A DNA stretch of 64,000 bases from JANQPX01 sp965222015. Its GTDB lineage: Bacteria; Pseudomonadota; Alphaproteobacteria; Geminicoccales; Geminicoccaceae. Shown piece by piece: positions 1-8,626 of this stretch (its first letter is position 1; each line of letters starts with the position of its first letter). The notes under the pieces were generated by a model. It was not told the DNA's origin, did no database searches, and saw only the letters and a list, made by a program, of their open reading frames with translations. The DNA is taken from the NCBI GenBank assembly GCA_965222015.1, contig CBDCTL010000012.1, positions 124,001 to 188,000 on the forward strand, in the 5' to 3' direction. A program made the position numbers and the translations under genes.

Positions 1-66
1 GCGCGCGCAGCCGCATCGTTCGCTCCTTTGAAAGGATCGTTGGTCGTTCGTTCGAAAGAGGGGGTG

Positions 67-104
67 CCGGGAGCGGCGGTTTTTTCCCCGCCCGCCGCTC
101 CCGG
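67..104 (-). terminator. Long GC-rich hairpin after the Flp pilin gene
   Basis: A 13-bp perfect inverted repeat (arms 67-79 and 92-104, CCGGGAGCGGCGG and its complement) lies just downstream of the pilin stop codon. The 12-base loop is A-rich on the minus strand. No clean T-run follows the hairpin on that strand, so it may be a weak terminator or an mRNA-stabilising hairpin. Confidence 0.4.
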
Positions 105-115
105 GCGATCGCGGC

Positions 116-310
116 CTAGAACAGAGCCGTGATGTTGTTGGCCACCCAGACGGCGATCGCGTTGAACGCGGCGCTCAGGTTCTGGCCGAGGAGCAGCAGG
201 CCGACCGTGGCAACGGTCGCGATCACGAGGAAGGTCACCGCATACTCGGCGAGCGCGGCGCCGTCGTCATTGCGCACGAAACGGGAGACGGTGTTCATCA
301 GTTGCGACAT
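116..310 (-). CDS. Flp/Fap-type pilin subunit
   Basis: This 64-residue protein matches the Flp pilin family, the small structural subunits of tight-adherence (Tad) type IVb pili. A short charged N-terminus (MSQLMNTVSRFVRNDDGAAL) leads into the conserved AEYA segment with the glutamate and tyrosine typical of type IVb prepilins, then one hydrophobic helix of about 25 residues. The length is normal for the family. A GGAG ribosome-binding site sits ahead of the start codon. Prepilin peptidase would be expected to cut within the DDGA-ALAEY region and export the protein to the cell surface. No other tad or cpa genes lie in the window; they may be to the left. The start of the window at 1-115 holds only a hairpin. 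Confidence 0.85.
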   Translation of the reverse strand: MSQLMNTVSRFVRNDDGAALAEYAVTFLVIATVATVGLLLLGQNLSAAFNAIAVWVANNITALF

Positions 311-473
311 GTCAGAACTCCAGTGAATGATAGACGTCCATAGTTAGCCAGAAGTTAAGACCGGGAAGGGCGCGAAATGGGGTCGAAATGCGCCATCATG
401 ATACGTGCTTGATACTGTTCGCAATCAGCATGGCCGCCGCGGGCCGCCATCGGTCATCGCCGGCGTCAGGGGG

Positions 474-1352
474 TCACCGGAGATCGAAGACGTAGAGCCG
501 CGACTCGTCGTCGCTGACCGCATAGAGGCGATGCGCGCCAGGATCGACGGTGACGCCTTCCGCCTTCTCGATCTCGCGATAGGCGCCGCCCCTGGCGTAG
601 CCGAGGGCGGCGCTCTGGAGGACATGATCCTGGTCCCGGTCGTAGAGATAGAGCCTCCTGGCCCTGTCGCTGACGATCCAGAAGGCGTCGCGCGCGGGAT
701 CGTGGTGCAGACCTGAGAAATCGATCCTATGTGGCTCGACGTCATCGTCGAGAAAGCCGTTCGCGGCGCCGAGCACGCGCACGCTCCGGATCGCCTGAAG
801 ATCCCTCGAAAGCTCGATCAGCAGACCGGGGCTGTGCTCCTTCAGGACGAAAAGGCTGCCCCGCTCCGCATGGAATGTGACGCCTTCGAGCCCGACGTCG
901 GCGGCATCGTCGCCGGAAAAATACCGCTCGATCGCCCCGAAACCGCGCATCTCGGACAGACGGCGGCGCGCGATCGGACGGTTCGACGCGCCGTCGACGA
1001 GGAGGATCTCGGGCGGCGTCTCCCTGACGAGGGCGAAGGTGCCGGATGCGGGATCGAAGGCCAGCCCTTCCAGATCCTCGTCCGCGATCGCGAGGGCGCG
1101 TTCGTCCAGCAGCTCGCCTTCGAGGTCAATTTCGAAAATTTTCCCATGCTCGTCGTCGACGGTCCAGAGCGCGTCCCCGTTCGCCGACAAAGCGAGACCC
1201 GAGGGTTCGTCCAGGCCGGCATCCTCGTCCTCGACGTCGAAACGATCGAGATAGGTCAGGCCGAAGGCGAGCTCGCCGGTCCGATCCGCCGCCGTCGCCG
1301 GGGTGGACGCGGCGAGAATCAGGCCGAACGCAGCCGCGATGTCGCGCTTCAT
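474..1352 (-). CDS. Secreted SdiA-regulated-like beta-propeller protein
   Basis: The protein has 292 residues and begins with a signal peptide (MKRDIAAAFGLILAASTPATAAD, cleavage near residue 21). The mature part has repeated strand-rich motifs such as EPSGLALSANGDALWTVDD, EDLEGLAFDPA, LEGVTFHAE and AEGVTVDPGAHRLYAVSDDES, the pattern of SdiA-regulated or esterase-like phytase propellers. These families bind or hydrolyse small ligands in the periplasm, but the substrate is unknown. I chose the ATG at 1352 because it gives a clean signal peptide; the reading frame is open further upstream but without such features. It lies downstream of and on the same strand as the esterase at 1471-2211. Confidence 0.7.
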   Translation of the reverse strand: MKRDIAAAFGLILAASTPATAADRTGELAFGLTYLDRFDVEDEDAGLDEPSGLALSANGDALWTVDDEHGKIFEIDLEGELLDERALAIADEDLEGLAFDPASGTFALVRETPPEILLVDGASNRPIARRRLSEMRGFGAIERYFSGDDAADVGLEGVTFHAERGSLFVLKEHSPGLLIELSRDLQAIRSVRVLGAANGFLDDDVEPHRIDFSGLHHDPARDAFWIVSDRARRLYLYDRDQDHVLQSAALGYARGGAYREIEKAEGVTVDPGAHRLYAVSDDESRLYVFDLR

Positions 1353-1470
1353 GCTGGTCGCACCTTTCTTCCGGACAATGTCGATTTCGGCTCGCCCCTC
1401 CTTGATCCTAGCTGAAAAGGCCAGGGCCGGCTGTGGCGCGGGACACAGCCTGTGACCGAGCGGGACTTGA

Positions 1471-2211
1471 TCAGCCCTCCGTGAGCTCGTCCAGATAACG
1501 GGGCAGCATGTCCCGCCAGGTGAGCCAGTCGTGATCCCACTCCGGACCCCACGGGTCGACGCGGTTGGGGATGCCCTTGGCGCCGAGCTGGTCGGCAAGA
1601 CGCCAGGAATCGTCAGGGTTCTCCCAGCGGCCCTGGCCAAAAGCGAGGAGCACGAAGCGGTCTTTCAGGCGGTCGAGCTCCGGACCCGGGCCGAGATTCG
1701 GGAGGAAGGAGAGCGGTGTGGCGAAATAGTAGTCGTCATTGCCTGCAGCACCGAACATGCGCTCGAGATCATAGCTGCCGCTCATGCCGATCGCGGCACC
1801 GAACAGATGGGGGTAGCGGCAGAGCACGGAGACCGCGTTGAAGGCGCCGATCGAAGCGCCGGCGGCGACGATGTCGACCGGCCCGCCGCAGTCGGTACGG
1901 ATCGCAGGCACGGCCTCGTGCGCGACATACTCGCCGAACTGCTTCAGGAGCCACCAGCGATGCTCGATCGAGCCCGCCTTCTCGACCAGAGCGCGTCCGG
2001 CGACGCTGTCGCAGGAATAGACCTTGATCCGCCCGCCTTCGATCAGCCCCGAGAGAGCGGCGATCAGCTGCATGCGCTCGACTTCCTCGGCATCGCCGCC
2101 GGCGGTCGGAAAGAGCAGCACCGGCTGGCCGTAATGCCCCCAGCGCACCAGGGAGACATCGGCTTCCACACGCTCCGAATACCACCTGGACGCACCCTTA
2201 GGCCCGGTCAT
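1471..2211 (-). CDS. Alpha/beta-hydrolase, putative esterase
   Basis: This 246-residue cytoplasmic protein belongs to the esterase D / PF00756-like alpha/beta hydrolases. The nucleophile elbow GASIG lies near residue 117, and a C-terminal histidine lies in the segment PEWDHDWLTWRDMLPRYLD, the usual end of this subfamily. There is no signal peptide. It is the last gene of the run dapA, smpB, esterase, ATP-grasp, esterase, 78 bp after the ATP-grasp gene. A second, larger esterase lies on the other side of the ATP-grasp gene, so the three probably act on related substrates. The substrate cannot be read from the sequence. Confidence 0.75.
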   Translation of the reverse strand: MTGPKGASRWYSERVEADVSLVRWGHYGQPVLLFPTAGGDAEEVERMQLIAALSGLIEGGRIKVYSCDSVAGRALVEKAGSIEHRWWLLKQFGEYVAHEAVPAIRTDCGGPVDIVAAGASIGAFNAVSVLCRYPHLFGAAIGMSGSYDLERMFGAAGNDDYYFATPLSFLPNLGPGPELDRLKDRFVLLAFGQGRWENPDDSWRLADQLGAKGIPNRVDPWGPEWDHDWLTWRDMLPRYLDELTEG

Positions 2212-2289
2212 GTCACCCCCTCCGGTGCACCCGAACCGGGCCGCAAACCGCCGTTTCCGGCAATGACGGCCGAGGAGTCCATGACATGG

Positions 2290-3528
2290 TCACACCATTC
2301 CTTCCTGGTGGCGCCAGAGCTGGACGCGGGACCAGAAGAGCTCGGTGAATTCGTCGATTTCGTGGGCAGGGAAGAGGGCGGTGACCTTCCTATGGATGGC
2401 GTCCTTCATCTGGCCGCCGCCGAAGAACTCGTAGGCGAGCTCGTCGAGATGGCCGAGATGGCGGCGGCAGAAGTCGTGGAATTTCTCGGTTTCGAAGCGT
2501 TCGTGGGCGATCCCGGCATAGGCCCGGAGCTTTTCGCGGTAGGGCAGATCCCGCTTCGCGATCGCGTAGAACGGCTCCCAGTCCATGTTGCGGCGCATGG
2601 GCTTGCCGGTGGCCGCACAAAAAATCGACCAGCGCAGATTGGCCTTGATCAGCCAGGGAAAATGGTAGTGGAGCGAGGTGATCTGGCTGTCCGGACAGGC
2701 ATTGGCGAAGTCGATCGGATGCCAGACGCCGTCCCTTCGGAGCGCTTCGCAGGAATTGAAGTCCCAGCCGAAAAAGGCGTTGATGGTAAGCACCATGTCC
2801 TCGAGGACGGACTGGTCCTCCTCGGGCAGAAAGTCGATGTCGAGGCCGTAGCGGTCGTGCAGCGGGGCGGACGGGTCGTAGTTGACGCGCCGGATCTGCG
2901 GGCCGAGGCCGATAGTGCGCACGAACCAGTCGTGAGGCAGGATCGCGGCCTGGAGATTCATGATCTCGGTGCCGCTTTCGTCATAGGCCTTGTGCAGATC
3001 CCGGGCGTTCCCGATCTTCGAGACGCCCTTCCAGCCGCCGCCGTGATAGGGCTTCATGAAGAACGGGTAGCCGATCTTGTCGCCGATCCCCTCCAGCGAG
3101 AACAGGCGCGCATATTGCCGGAGCGTGGCATCCAGGTCGTCGGTGAGGTCGTAGGCCTTGGGCGGCAGCATCCAGGTGTCCGGCACCGGCAGGCCGAGCG
3201 CCGTCATCGCGGCGTAGGAGGTGTGCTTCTCATTGGACTGCAGCGACCAGGGATTGTTGTAGACGTAGAGATCGTCCAGCAGGATCGCCTTCTTGATCCA
3301 TTCCCGGCTGGTCGAATACCAGTGGGTCAGGCGGTCGATCACCACGTCATACTTGACCGGCTGGCGGAGGCTGAACGGCTCGATGGACACCCGTTCGCAG
3401 GCGACGCGCACGCGATCGCCATCCAGATCGAGGTCGAGCTTCAGCTGGTCGAGCAGGCTCTCGTAACAGATTGGCCAGCAGATGTCGGCGCCGAGTGAGA
3501 GGCCGATATTGACGGTGCGCTCGCCCAT
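2290..3528 (-). CDS. ATP-grasp domain protein (carboxylate-amine ligase-like)
   Basis: This 412-residue protein has an ATP-grasp fold: a lysine-bearing strand at GYPFFMKPYHGGGWKGVSK, a flexible loop that would cover ATP, and a metal-binding end at HPIDFANACPDS where a D and N fit the usual magnesium ligands. Such enzymes activate a carboxylate as acyl-phosphate and join it to an amine, thiol or another carboxylate. The ATG at 3528 was chosen for its GGGGAGA ribosome-binding site; the frame is open upstream. It sits between two esterase genes on the same strand (43 and 78 bp apart), a grouping that hints at a small biosynthetic or modification pathway. The product is unknown. Confidence 0.75.
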   Translation of the reverse strand: MGERTVNIGLSLGADICWPICYESLLDQLKLDLDLDGDRVRVACERVSIEPFSLRQPVKYDVVIDRLTHWYSTSREWIKKAILLDDLYVYNNPWSLQSNEKHTSYAAMTALGLPVPDTWMLPPKAYDLTDDLDATLRQYARLFSLEGIGDKIGYPFFMKPYHGGGWKGVSKIGNARDLHKAYDESGTEIMNLQAAILPHDWFVRTIGLGPQIRRVNYDPSAPLHDRYGLDIDFLPEEDQSVLEDMVLTINAFFGWDFNSCEALRRDGVWHPIDFANACPDSQITSLHYHFPWLIKANLRWSIFCAATGKPMRRNMDWEPFYAIAKRDLPYREKLRAYAGIAHERFETEKFHDFCRRHLGHLDELAYEFFGGGQMKDAIHRKVTALFPAHEIDEFTELFWSRVQLWRHQEGMV

Positions 3529-3571
3529 GTTCTCCCCCTGATCCGCCGGCATGTCGTCGGCCGAGATCTGC

Positions 3572-4792
3572 TCAGCCGTCCTGCCGATCGTGGTCTTTTC
3601 GGCCGCCCTCGTCGCGACCGCCCTTTTTGCGATCATTGGCGGGACCGAGCACCCAGCGCAGGCCCTCGCGCAGCTGATCGCGCCAGTTCTGCCAGTGATG
3701 CCCGTCCCAGGCACTCCTGAACAGTACATCGACGCCGCGCTCGTGCAAGAACCTTGCAAGCGCCCGGTTCTCGTCGGCGAGGCCTTCGAGCTCGCCGGTG
3801 GAGACGAAGGCGCGGGTCTCGGGCAGCTCGGGCGCGCGCTTCAGCGCCTGGACCAGCCGCGCGATCCGCTGGAAGACCGGATGGGGGCGATCCGCGAGCT
3901 TTCGCCTGTCGAGAATGAAGGAGCCGGACTGCAGAACCAGGCCGCCGAACACGCCGGGAAAGCGAAAGGCGGTGGCGAGCGAGGCGACCGCGCCCAGGCT
4001 CGCGCCGAGCAGCACGCGCTCCTTCGGATCGCTCGAAATCGGGCAGTGCTCTTCGAGCGCCGGCAGGAGCTCCTGCACGAGATAGCGGGCGTGGCGGCGC
4101 CCGCCTGCATATTCCCCCAGCCGGTCCCGGGTCTGCACCAGGGCTGCGGCGAGCGGCGGAATCTCGCCCGCCGCGATCAGATTGTCCAGCGAGACCGCGA
4201 GATTGCCATGGGCGATGAAGTCGCCGCCGTCGTGAATGATCACCAGCGGCCGGGCCTGCCCGGCATCGTCGCCGGCTGGCCGATAGAGGCGCTCCTCGCG
4301 GGTCTCGCCGAAGATACCGCTCACCACCGCAAAGGGCTCGATGCGGCCCCGCGGCGCGCCCCTCGGCTCGGTCCAGTCCGGGCGCGCATAGCCGAAGGTG
4401 CGGCAGACGGAATTCTCGCCGAAGGGGTCGGTCGCGCGATCGGGATTGAGCGGATCGACGATCCATTCCTCGCCGTCCGGGCGTTCGATCGCGAGCTTGT
4501 ATTCGAAACGTCCGCCGTCCCTGACCGGCAGGCGAAGATGCCAGAGACCGGTTTCCGCCAGGCGATCGAGCGGCGTCGCTTCCACACCGCTCTCGATCCA
4601 GCGGAGAAGGGCGACCCGCAGGGCCTCGCCCCGCCAGAGAAAGGTGCAGAAGCCGGGCTCGACCAGCGGCAGGGTCGCCTTGTCCAGAAAGGCCGCGATC
4701 GCGTCCTCCGACGGCCGCTCCCCGACCAGAAGGCGCGCGAGGTCCGGATGGTGTGGTTCGTTCGAGACCGCGTCGCTCACCGCTTCATCCAT
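3572..4792 (-). CDS. Esterase, Fes-like with N-terminal CBM48-like domain
   Basis: The protein has 406 residues. Residues 1-150 resemble the N-terminal beta-sandwich of enterochelin-esterase-like proteins (FLWRGEALRVALL, WHLRLPVRDGGRFEYKLAI, VDPLNPDR). The rest is an alpha/beta hydrolase with nucleophile elbow GASLG near residue 261, an acid residue after FVSTGELEG, and a histidine in WDGHHWQNWRD. The ATG at 4792 was chosen because upstream starts would overlap smpB. There is no signal peptide. The C-terminus ends in a charged tail rich in K, R, D and G. It is 31 bp after smpB and 43 bp before the ATP-grasp gene. Confidence 0.7.
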   Translation of the reverse strand: MDEAVSDAVSNEPHHPDLARLLVGERPSEDAIAAFLDKATLPLVEPGFCTFLWRGEALRVALLRWIESGVEATPLDRLAETGLWHLRLPVRDGGRFEYKLAIERPDGEEWIVDPLNPDRATDPFGENSVCRTFGYARPDWTEPRGAPRGRIEPFAVVSGIFGETREERLYRPAGDDAGQARPLVIIHDGGDFIAHGNLAVSLDNLIAAGEIPPLAAALVQTRDRLGEYAGGRRHARYLVQELLPALEEHCPISSDPKERVLLGASLGAVASLATAFRFPGVFGGLVLQSGSFILDRRKLADRPHPVFQRIARLVQALKRAPELPETRAFVSTGELEGLADENRALARFLHERGVDVLFRSAWDGHHWQNWRDQLREGLRWVLGPANDRKKGGRDEGGRKDHDRQDG

Positions 4793-4823
4793 GCAGAGTG
4801 GCCCGCCGCCAGGTCGCAGTAAG

Positions 4824-5303
4824 TCAGTCGCGAAGGCTCTTCTTAAAGAGCTGTTCCTTTTCGCGCTTCCAGTCACGATCCTTGATGCTGTGGCGCTTGT
4901 CGACCGTGGTCTTGCCGCGGGCGAGGCCGATCTCGAGCTTGGCGAGGCCGCGCGGGTTGAAGTAGAGCGAAAGGGGGATGATGGTCTGGCCCTTCTTCTT
5001 CACCGCACCGGCCAGCTTCGCCATCTCCTTCTTCTTCAAGAGCAGCTTTCGCGGGCGCTTGGGCTCGTGATTGAAGCGGTTGCCGCCGCGATATTCGGAG
5101 ATGGTGGCGTTGATCAGGAAGATCTCGCCGCCCTGCTCGGCGGCATAGGCCTCGTTGATGGTCGCCCGGCCGTCGCGCAGGGACTTCACCTCGGTGCCGA
5201 CCAGCATGAGCCCGGCCTCGAAGCGTTCGTCGATGAAATAGTCGTGGGTCGCCCGGCGGTTTCTGGCGACGACCTTGCGGCCGGGCGTCTGTTCCTTGGC
5301 CAC
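4824..5303 (-). CDS. smpB: SsrA-binding protein SmpB
   Basis: This 159-residue protein carries the full SmpB fold with the hallmark segments KVVARNRRATHDYFI, GTEVKSLRDG, AYA, RKLLL and the lysine-rich C-terminal tail (KREKEQLFKKSLRD). It delivers tmRNA to stalled ribosomes for trans-translation. The length is normal. Its start is 4 bp after the dapA stop, so the two are very likely co-transcribed; dapA-smpB is a recurring pair in Alphaproteobacteria. No tmRNA gene was seen in the window. Confidence 0.96.
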   Translation of the reverse strand: MAKEQTPGRKVVARNRRATHDYFIDERFEAGLMLVGTEVKSLRDGRATINEAYAAEQGGEIFLINATISEYRGGNRFNHEPKRPRKLLLKKKEMAKLAGAVKKKGQTIIPLSLYFNPRGLAKLEIGLARGKTTVDKRHSIKDRDWKREKEQLFKKSLRD

Positions 5304-5307
5304 GGCT

Positions 5308-6183
5308 TCAGTTGATCAGCCCGGCCGACGTCATCGCCGCCTCGACCGCCCGCCTCGTGCTTTCCGAACACGCGACCATGGGCAGGCGGATCTCGGCGTC
5401 GGCCTTGCCGAGGCGGGCGACGGCGTATTTGACCGGGGCCGGGCTGGTCTCGACGAACAGCGCCTTGTGCAACGGCATCAGCCTCCGGTGAATGGCGAGC
5501 GCGCCCGCGGCGTCGCCCTGTCGCCAGGCGGCGTGCATTTCGGCGCAAAGGCGCGGCGCCACATTCGCGGTGACCGAAATCGCGCCGTGGCCGCCATGGG
5601 CGAGAAAGGCGACGGCCGTGGCGTCCTCGCCGGTGAGCTGGCAGAAATCCTCACCGCAGGTCGCCGTGGTCAGCAGCGGGCGTCCCATGTCGCCGGTCGA
5701 GTCCTTGACGCCGACGATGTTCGGCAGCTCGGCGAGCTTCGCCATGGTCTCGACGCTCATGTCGACGATGCAACGGCCCGGGATGTTGTAGATGATCACC
5801 GGGATGTCGACCGCCTCGGCGATCGCCTTGTAGTGGGCGTAGAGGCCGTCCTGGGTGGGCTTGTTGTAATAAGGCGTCACCACGAGGGCCGCGTCCGCGC
5901 CCGCCTTCTTCGCGTGTTCGGTGAAGTCGATCGCCTCGGCCGTGGAATTCGAGCCGGTGCCGGCGATCACCGGAATGCGACCGCCGACCGCGTCGACGGT
6001 GATCTCCACCACGCGCTTGTGCTCGTCATGGCTGAGGGTCGGCGATTCGCCGGTGGTGCCGACCGGCACGATGGCATCCGTGCCCTCTTCGATATGCCAC
6101 TCGACCAGATCTCGAAGCGCGTTTTCGTCGACCGCACCGTTGCGAAAAGGCGTGATCAACGCCACAATGGACCCGCGAAACAT
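5308..6183 (-). CDS. dapA: 4-hydroxy-tetrahydrodipicolinate synthase
   Basis: This 291-residue protein condenses pyruvate with aspartate semialdehyde in the lysine and diaminopimelate pathway. Diagnostic sites are GTTGESPTL near residue 43, the tyrosine in IIYNIPGR near residue 133 and the Schiff-base lysine in GVKDSTGD near residue 161. Length and order are normal for a TIM-barrel of this family. It heads a minus-strand run that continues into smpB and probably the esterase and ATP-grasp genes. It is divergent from the lytic transglycosylase, leaving about 170 bp for both promoters. Confidence 0.96.
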   Translation of the reverse strand: MFRGSIVALITPFRNGAVDENALRDLVEWHIEEGTDAIVPVGTTGESPTLSHDEHKRVVEITVDAVGGRIPVIAGTGSNSTAEAIDFTEHAKKAGADAALVVTPYYNKPTQDGLYAHYKAIAEAVDIPVIIYNIPGRCIVDMSVETMAKLAELPNIVGVKDSTGDMGRPLLTTATCGEDFCQLTGEDATAVAFLAHGGHGAISVTANVAPRLCAEMHAAWRQGDAAGALAIHRRLMPLHKALFVETSPAPVKYAVARLGKADAEIRLPMVACSESTRRAVEAAMTSAGLIN

Positions 6184-6355
6184 TGTGTAAATCCTCTCAG
6201 CGGATTAAGGCTTGCTGAACCTCGTCGCACCATAGGGTCAGCCAACGGGTGCGGCAAGTGGGGTGCGCATGGCAGGCAGTGCCTGCCTGCCCTCGATGGG
6301 GGTCGAGACTCGCGGTGGAGACGGGTCGCTTGGCGACGAGGCAAAGCGGGGAATC

Positions 6356-8626
6356 ATGGCGCTAGACGGAACCGGCACGTCAGAGCTTCCTGAAGCGAGA
6401 CGCGCCCCGGTCATGTCCGGCCGTCGCCGGCCGAGGCCGCTGCGCGCAGCCTGGCGCTTTCTCCTGGCGTCACTGTTCACCATCCCCTGGCTGGCATTCG
6501 AGGCCGAGGCCGAACTGTCTGCGGACGACTACGCGATCATCGGCGAAGCGCTGCACGCCACCGAGACGGACGAGTGGCCCCGCGCACTCAGGCTGATGGG
6601 CGCGGTCGACGACCCGCTCGCCGAAAAGCTGTTCCGCTGGATGATCCTGCGGAGAGGCGGGCGCGACGTCGGTTTCGACGCCATCGCCGGCTTCATCGTC
6701 GAGAATCCGGACTGGCCCGGGATGGAGGAGCTGCAGCGGCTCGCCGAAGCGCGGCTCACCGATTCCGCAGACAAGGCGCTGACCCTGAAGCTGTTCGAAC
6801 GACGCCGACCCCTGACCGCACGCGGGCGGATCCGACATGCCGAGGCCCTGTTCGATGCGGGCGAGACCGAAGCGGCGGTTCGCGATGTCCGGCGCGCCTG
6901 GGTTCAGGGCCGGTTCTCGGCGCGCGAGGAGAAGCGGTTCCTGACGCGCCACGGCCGCCATCTCCGTCCCGGCGATCATATCGCCCGTCTGGACAGCCTG
7001 CTTTGGGATCGCGATCGACGTGCCGCCAAGCGCATGCTCGAGCGGGTTTCGGAGGCTTATGCCCGGCTCGGCAAGGCGCGGCTCGCTCTGCAGGCCCAGG
7101 CCCCGGGCGTCGATGTCGCGGTCGAGGCCGTGCCGGCGGCGCTCGCGGACGATCCGGGTCTGCTCTACGACCGCATCCGCTGGCGGCGGTTGAAACGCCT
7201 TCATGACGGTGCCAAGGAACTGCTGCTGGCGCCGCCGGAGCGCCTCGGCCGTGCCGACCGCTGGTGGTTCGAGCGCTCCTATCAGGTCCGCCGCGCGATC
7301 GAGGCGCGGCAGTTCGACGAGGCCTATCGCCTGGCGAGCCGGCACGGGCAGCTCAAAGGCGGCGACTACGCCGAAGCCGAGTGGCTCTCGGGCTGGCTGG
7401 CGCTGCGCTTCACGAAGCGGCCGAAGACGGCGTTTCGGCATTTCGTCCGCCTGTACGACCGGGTCAAGGCGCCGGTGCGCCAGGCGCGCGCCGCCTATTG
7501 GGCGGGCCGGGCCGCGGCCTCGCAGGGCGACGACGCCGGCGCCGTCGCCTGGTATCGCCGCGGCGCCATACACGGCGCGAGCTATTACGGCCAGCTCGCG
7601 CGGCTCGAGCTCGGCGACGAGGAGATTCTGGCGCTGCCGACCGAACCCACCGAGGGTGAGCGCGCAGCCTTCGAGGCGCAGGAGCTGGCCGAGGTCGCGC
7701 GTCTGCTGATCGCGGTCGGCGATCGCCGCTATCTCGAGGATTTTCTGGGCCAGCTCGCGGACAACGCGACCACGGCGGCGGAAATCGGGATGATCGCCGA
7801 CTACGCCGATGCCGCCGGCCACCCGACGCTCCTGGCGCGGCTCGGCCGCATCGCCGCCTTCGAGGGCAAGGTGCACGAGAAGGCGGCCTTCCCGATCCCC
7901 ACGATCGATGGGCTGCTGCGGCCGGCGGCCACGATCGAGCCCTCCCTCCTCCTGAGCGTCGCGCGCCAGGAGAGCATGTTCCGCTCCGGCGCCGCGAGCC
8001 CGGCGGGTGCCCGTGGTCTTCTGCAGCTCATCCCTTCCACGGCACGGATCGTCGCACGCGACGTCGGCGCCCCCTACGATCCGGACCGGCTGGTCGCCGA
8101 CCCCGACTACAACGCCTTTCTGGGCGGTCATTATCTGCGCTCGCTGATCGAGCGTTTCGACGGCGAGCTGGCGCTGGCGCTGGCCGGCTACAATGCCGGC
8201 CCGCTTCGGGTCAAACGCTGGCTGGAGCTGCATGGCGATCCGCGCGGCCATGATCGCTACGCCCTGATCGACTGGATCGAGCTGATACCGTTCGACGAGA
8301 CCCGTAACTATGTGCAGCGCGTGCTGGAGGGCTACGGCGTCTACAAGCGCCGCCTCGCCGCAACCAAGATCGAGCTGATCGACTATCCCGGCGTCAACCT
8401 GCTGCATCCGCCGCGCCGGCCGGCTTTCAGACCGGCTGATCTCGCCACCGGCCTCTCGGTGGCGCGATCGGGGGATGCAGAGTTCGCGGCGGTGCACCGC
8501 CCTGCCCTGAAGCCGCTGGATCACCTGCCGGTGGTGGTCGAGCGCAGCTTCGACGGCGGCCGCGCCCAGGACGTCGCCGCCGACGAGGAGGCCGATCCGG
8601 CCGCGCCGGCGGCGCCGCAGCTGTGA
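6356..8626 (+). CDS. Soluble lytic murein transglycosylase
   Basis: This is a large Slt70-type enzyme of 756 residues from the chosen start. A basic stretch and hydrophobic segment (RAAWRFLLASLFTIPWLAF, ending AEAE) form a signal peptide. A long superhelical middle contains TPR-like repeats. The C-terminal lysozyme-like domain carries the catalytic glutamate in ARQESMFRSGAASPAGARG followed by LLQLIPST, and ends with ALALAGYNAGP. It cleaves peptidoglycan glycosidic bonds in the periplasm. The ATG at 6356 has a GGGG site close upstream; an alternative ATG at 6413 would place the signal peptide directly at the N-terminus. It overlaps the next gene by a GTGA junction, so the two are probably co-translated. 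Confidence 0.9.
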   Translation: MALDGTGTSELPEARRAPVMSGRRRPRPLRAAWRFLLASLFTIPWLAFEAEAELSADDYAIIGEALHATETDEWPRALRLMGAVDDPLAEKLFRWMILRRGGRDVGFDAIAGFIVENPDWPGMEELQRLAEARLTDSADKALTLKLFERRRPLTARGRIRHAEALFDAGETEAAVRDVRRAWVQGRFSAREEKRFLTRHGRHLRPGDHIARLDSLLWDRDRRAAKRMLERVSEAYARLGKARLALQAQAPGVDVAVEAVPAALADDPGLLYDRIRWRRLKRLHDGAKELLLAPPERLGRADRWWFERSYQVRRAIEARQFDEAYRLASRHGQLKGGDYAEAEWLSGWLALRFTKRPKTAFRHFVRLYDRVKAPVRQARAAYWAGRAAASQGDDAGAVAWYRRGAIHGASYYGQLARLELGDEEILALPTEPTEGERAAFEAQELAEVARLLIAVGDRRYLEDFLGQLADNATTAAEIGMIADYADAAGHPTLLARLGRIAAFEGKVHEKAAFPIPTIDGLLRPAATIEPSLLLSVARQESMFRSGAASPAGARGLLQLIPSTARIVARDVGAPYDPDRLVADPDYNAFLGGHYLRSLIERFDGELALALAGYNAGPLRVKRWLELHGDPRGHDRYALIDWIELIPFDETRNYVQRVLEGYGVYKRRLAATKIELIDYPGVNLLHPPRRPAFRPADLATGLSVARSGDAEFAAVHRPALKPLDHLPVVVERSFDGGRAQDVAADEEADPAAPAAPQL

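Noticed and set aside
405..716. Open frames on the plus strand opposite the SdiA-regulated-like gene
   Set aside because: They mirror the high-GC coding strand, have no recognisable domains, and the minus-strand frame has a signal peptide and family motifs.
2283..2297. ATGGTCACACCATT at the end of the ATP-grasp gene as a MITE end
   Set aside because: It matches the TGGTNNNACCA core only and lies inside coding sequence. It may be chance or a trimmed remnant.
1531..3498. A 655-codon open frame on the plus strand
   Set aside because: It lies antisense to the esterase and ATP-grasp genes. High third-position GC keeps the opposite strand open. No protein family is visible in it.
6470..8524. A 684-codon minus-strand frame across the transglycosylase
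   Set aside because: It is the antisense shadow of a clear lytic transglycosylase gene with its catalytic motif.
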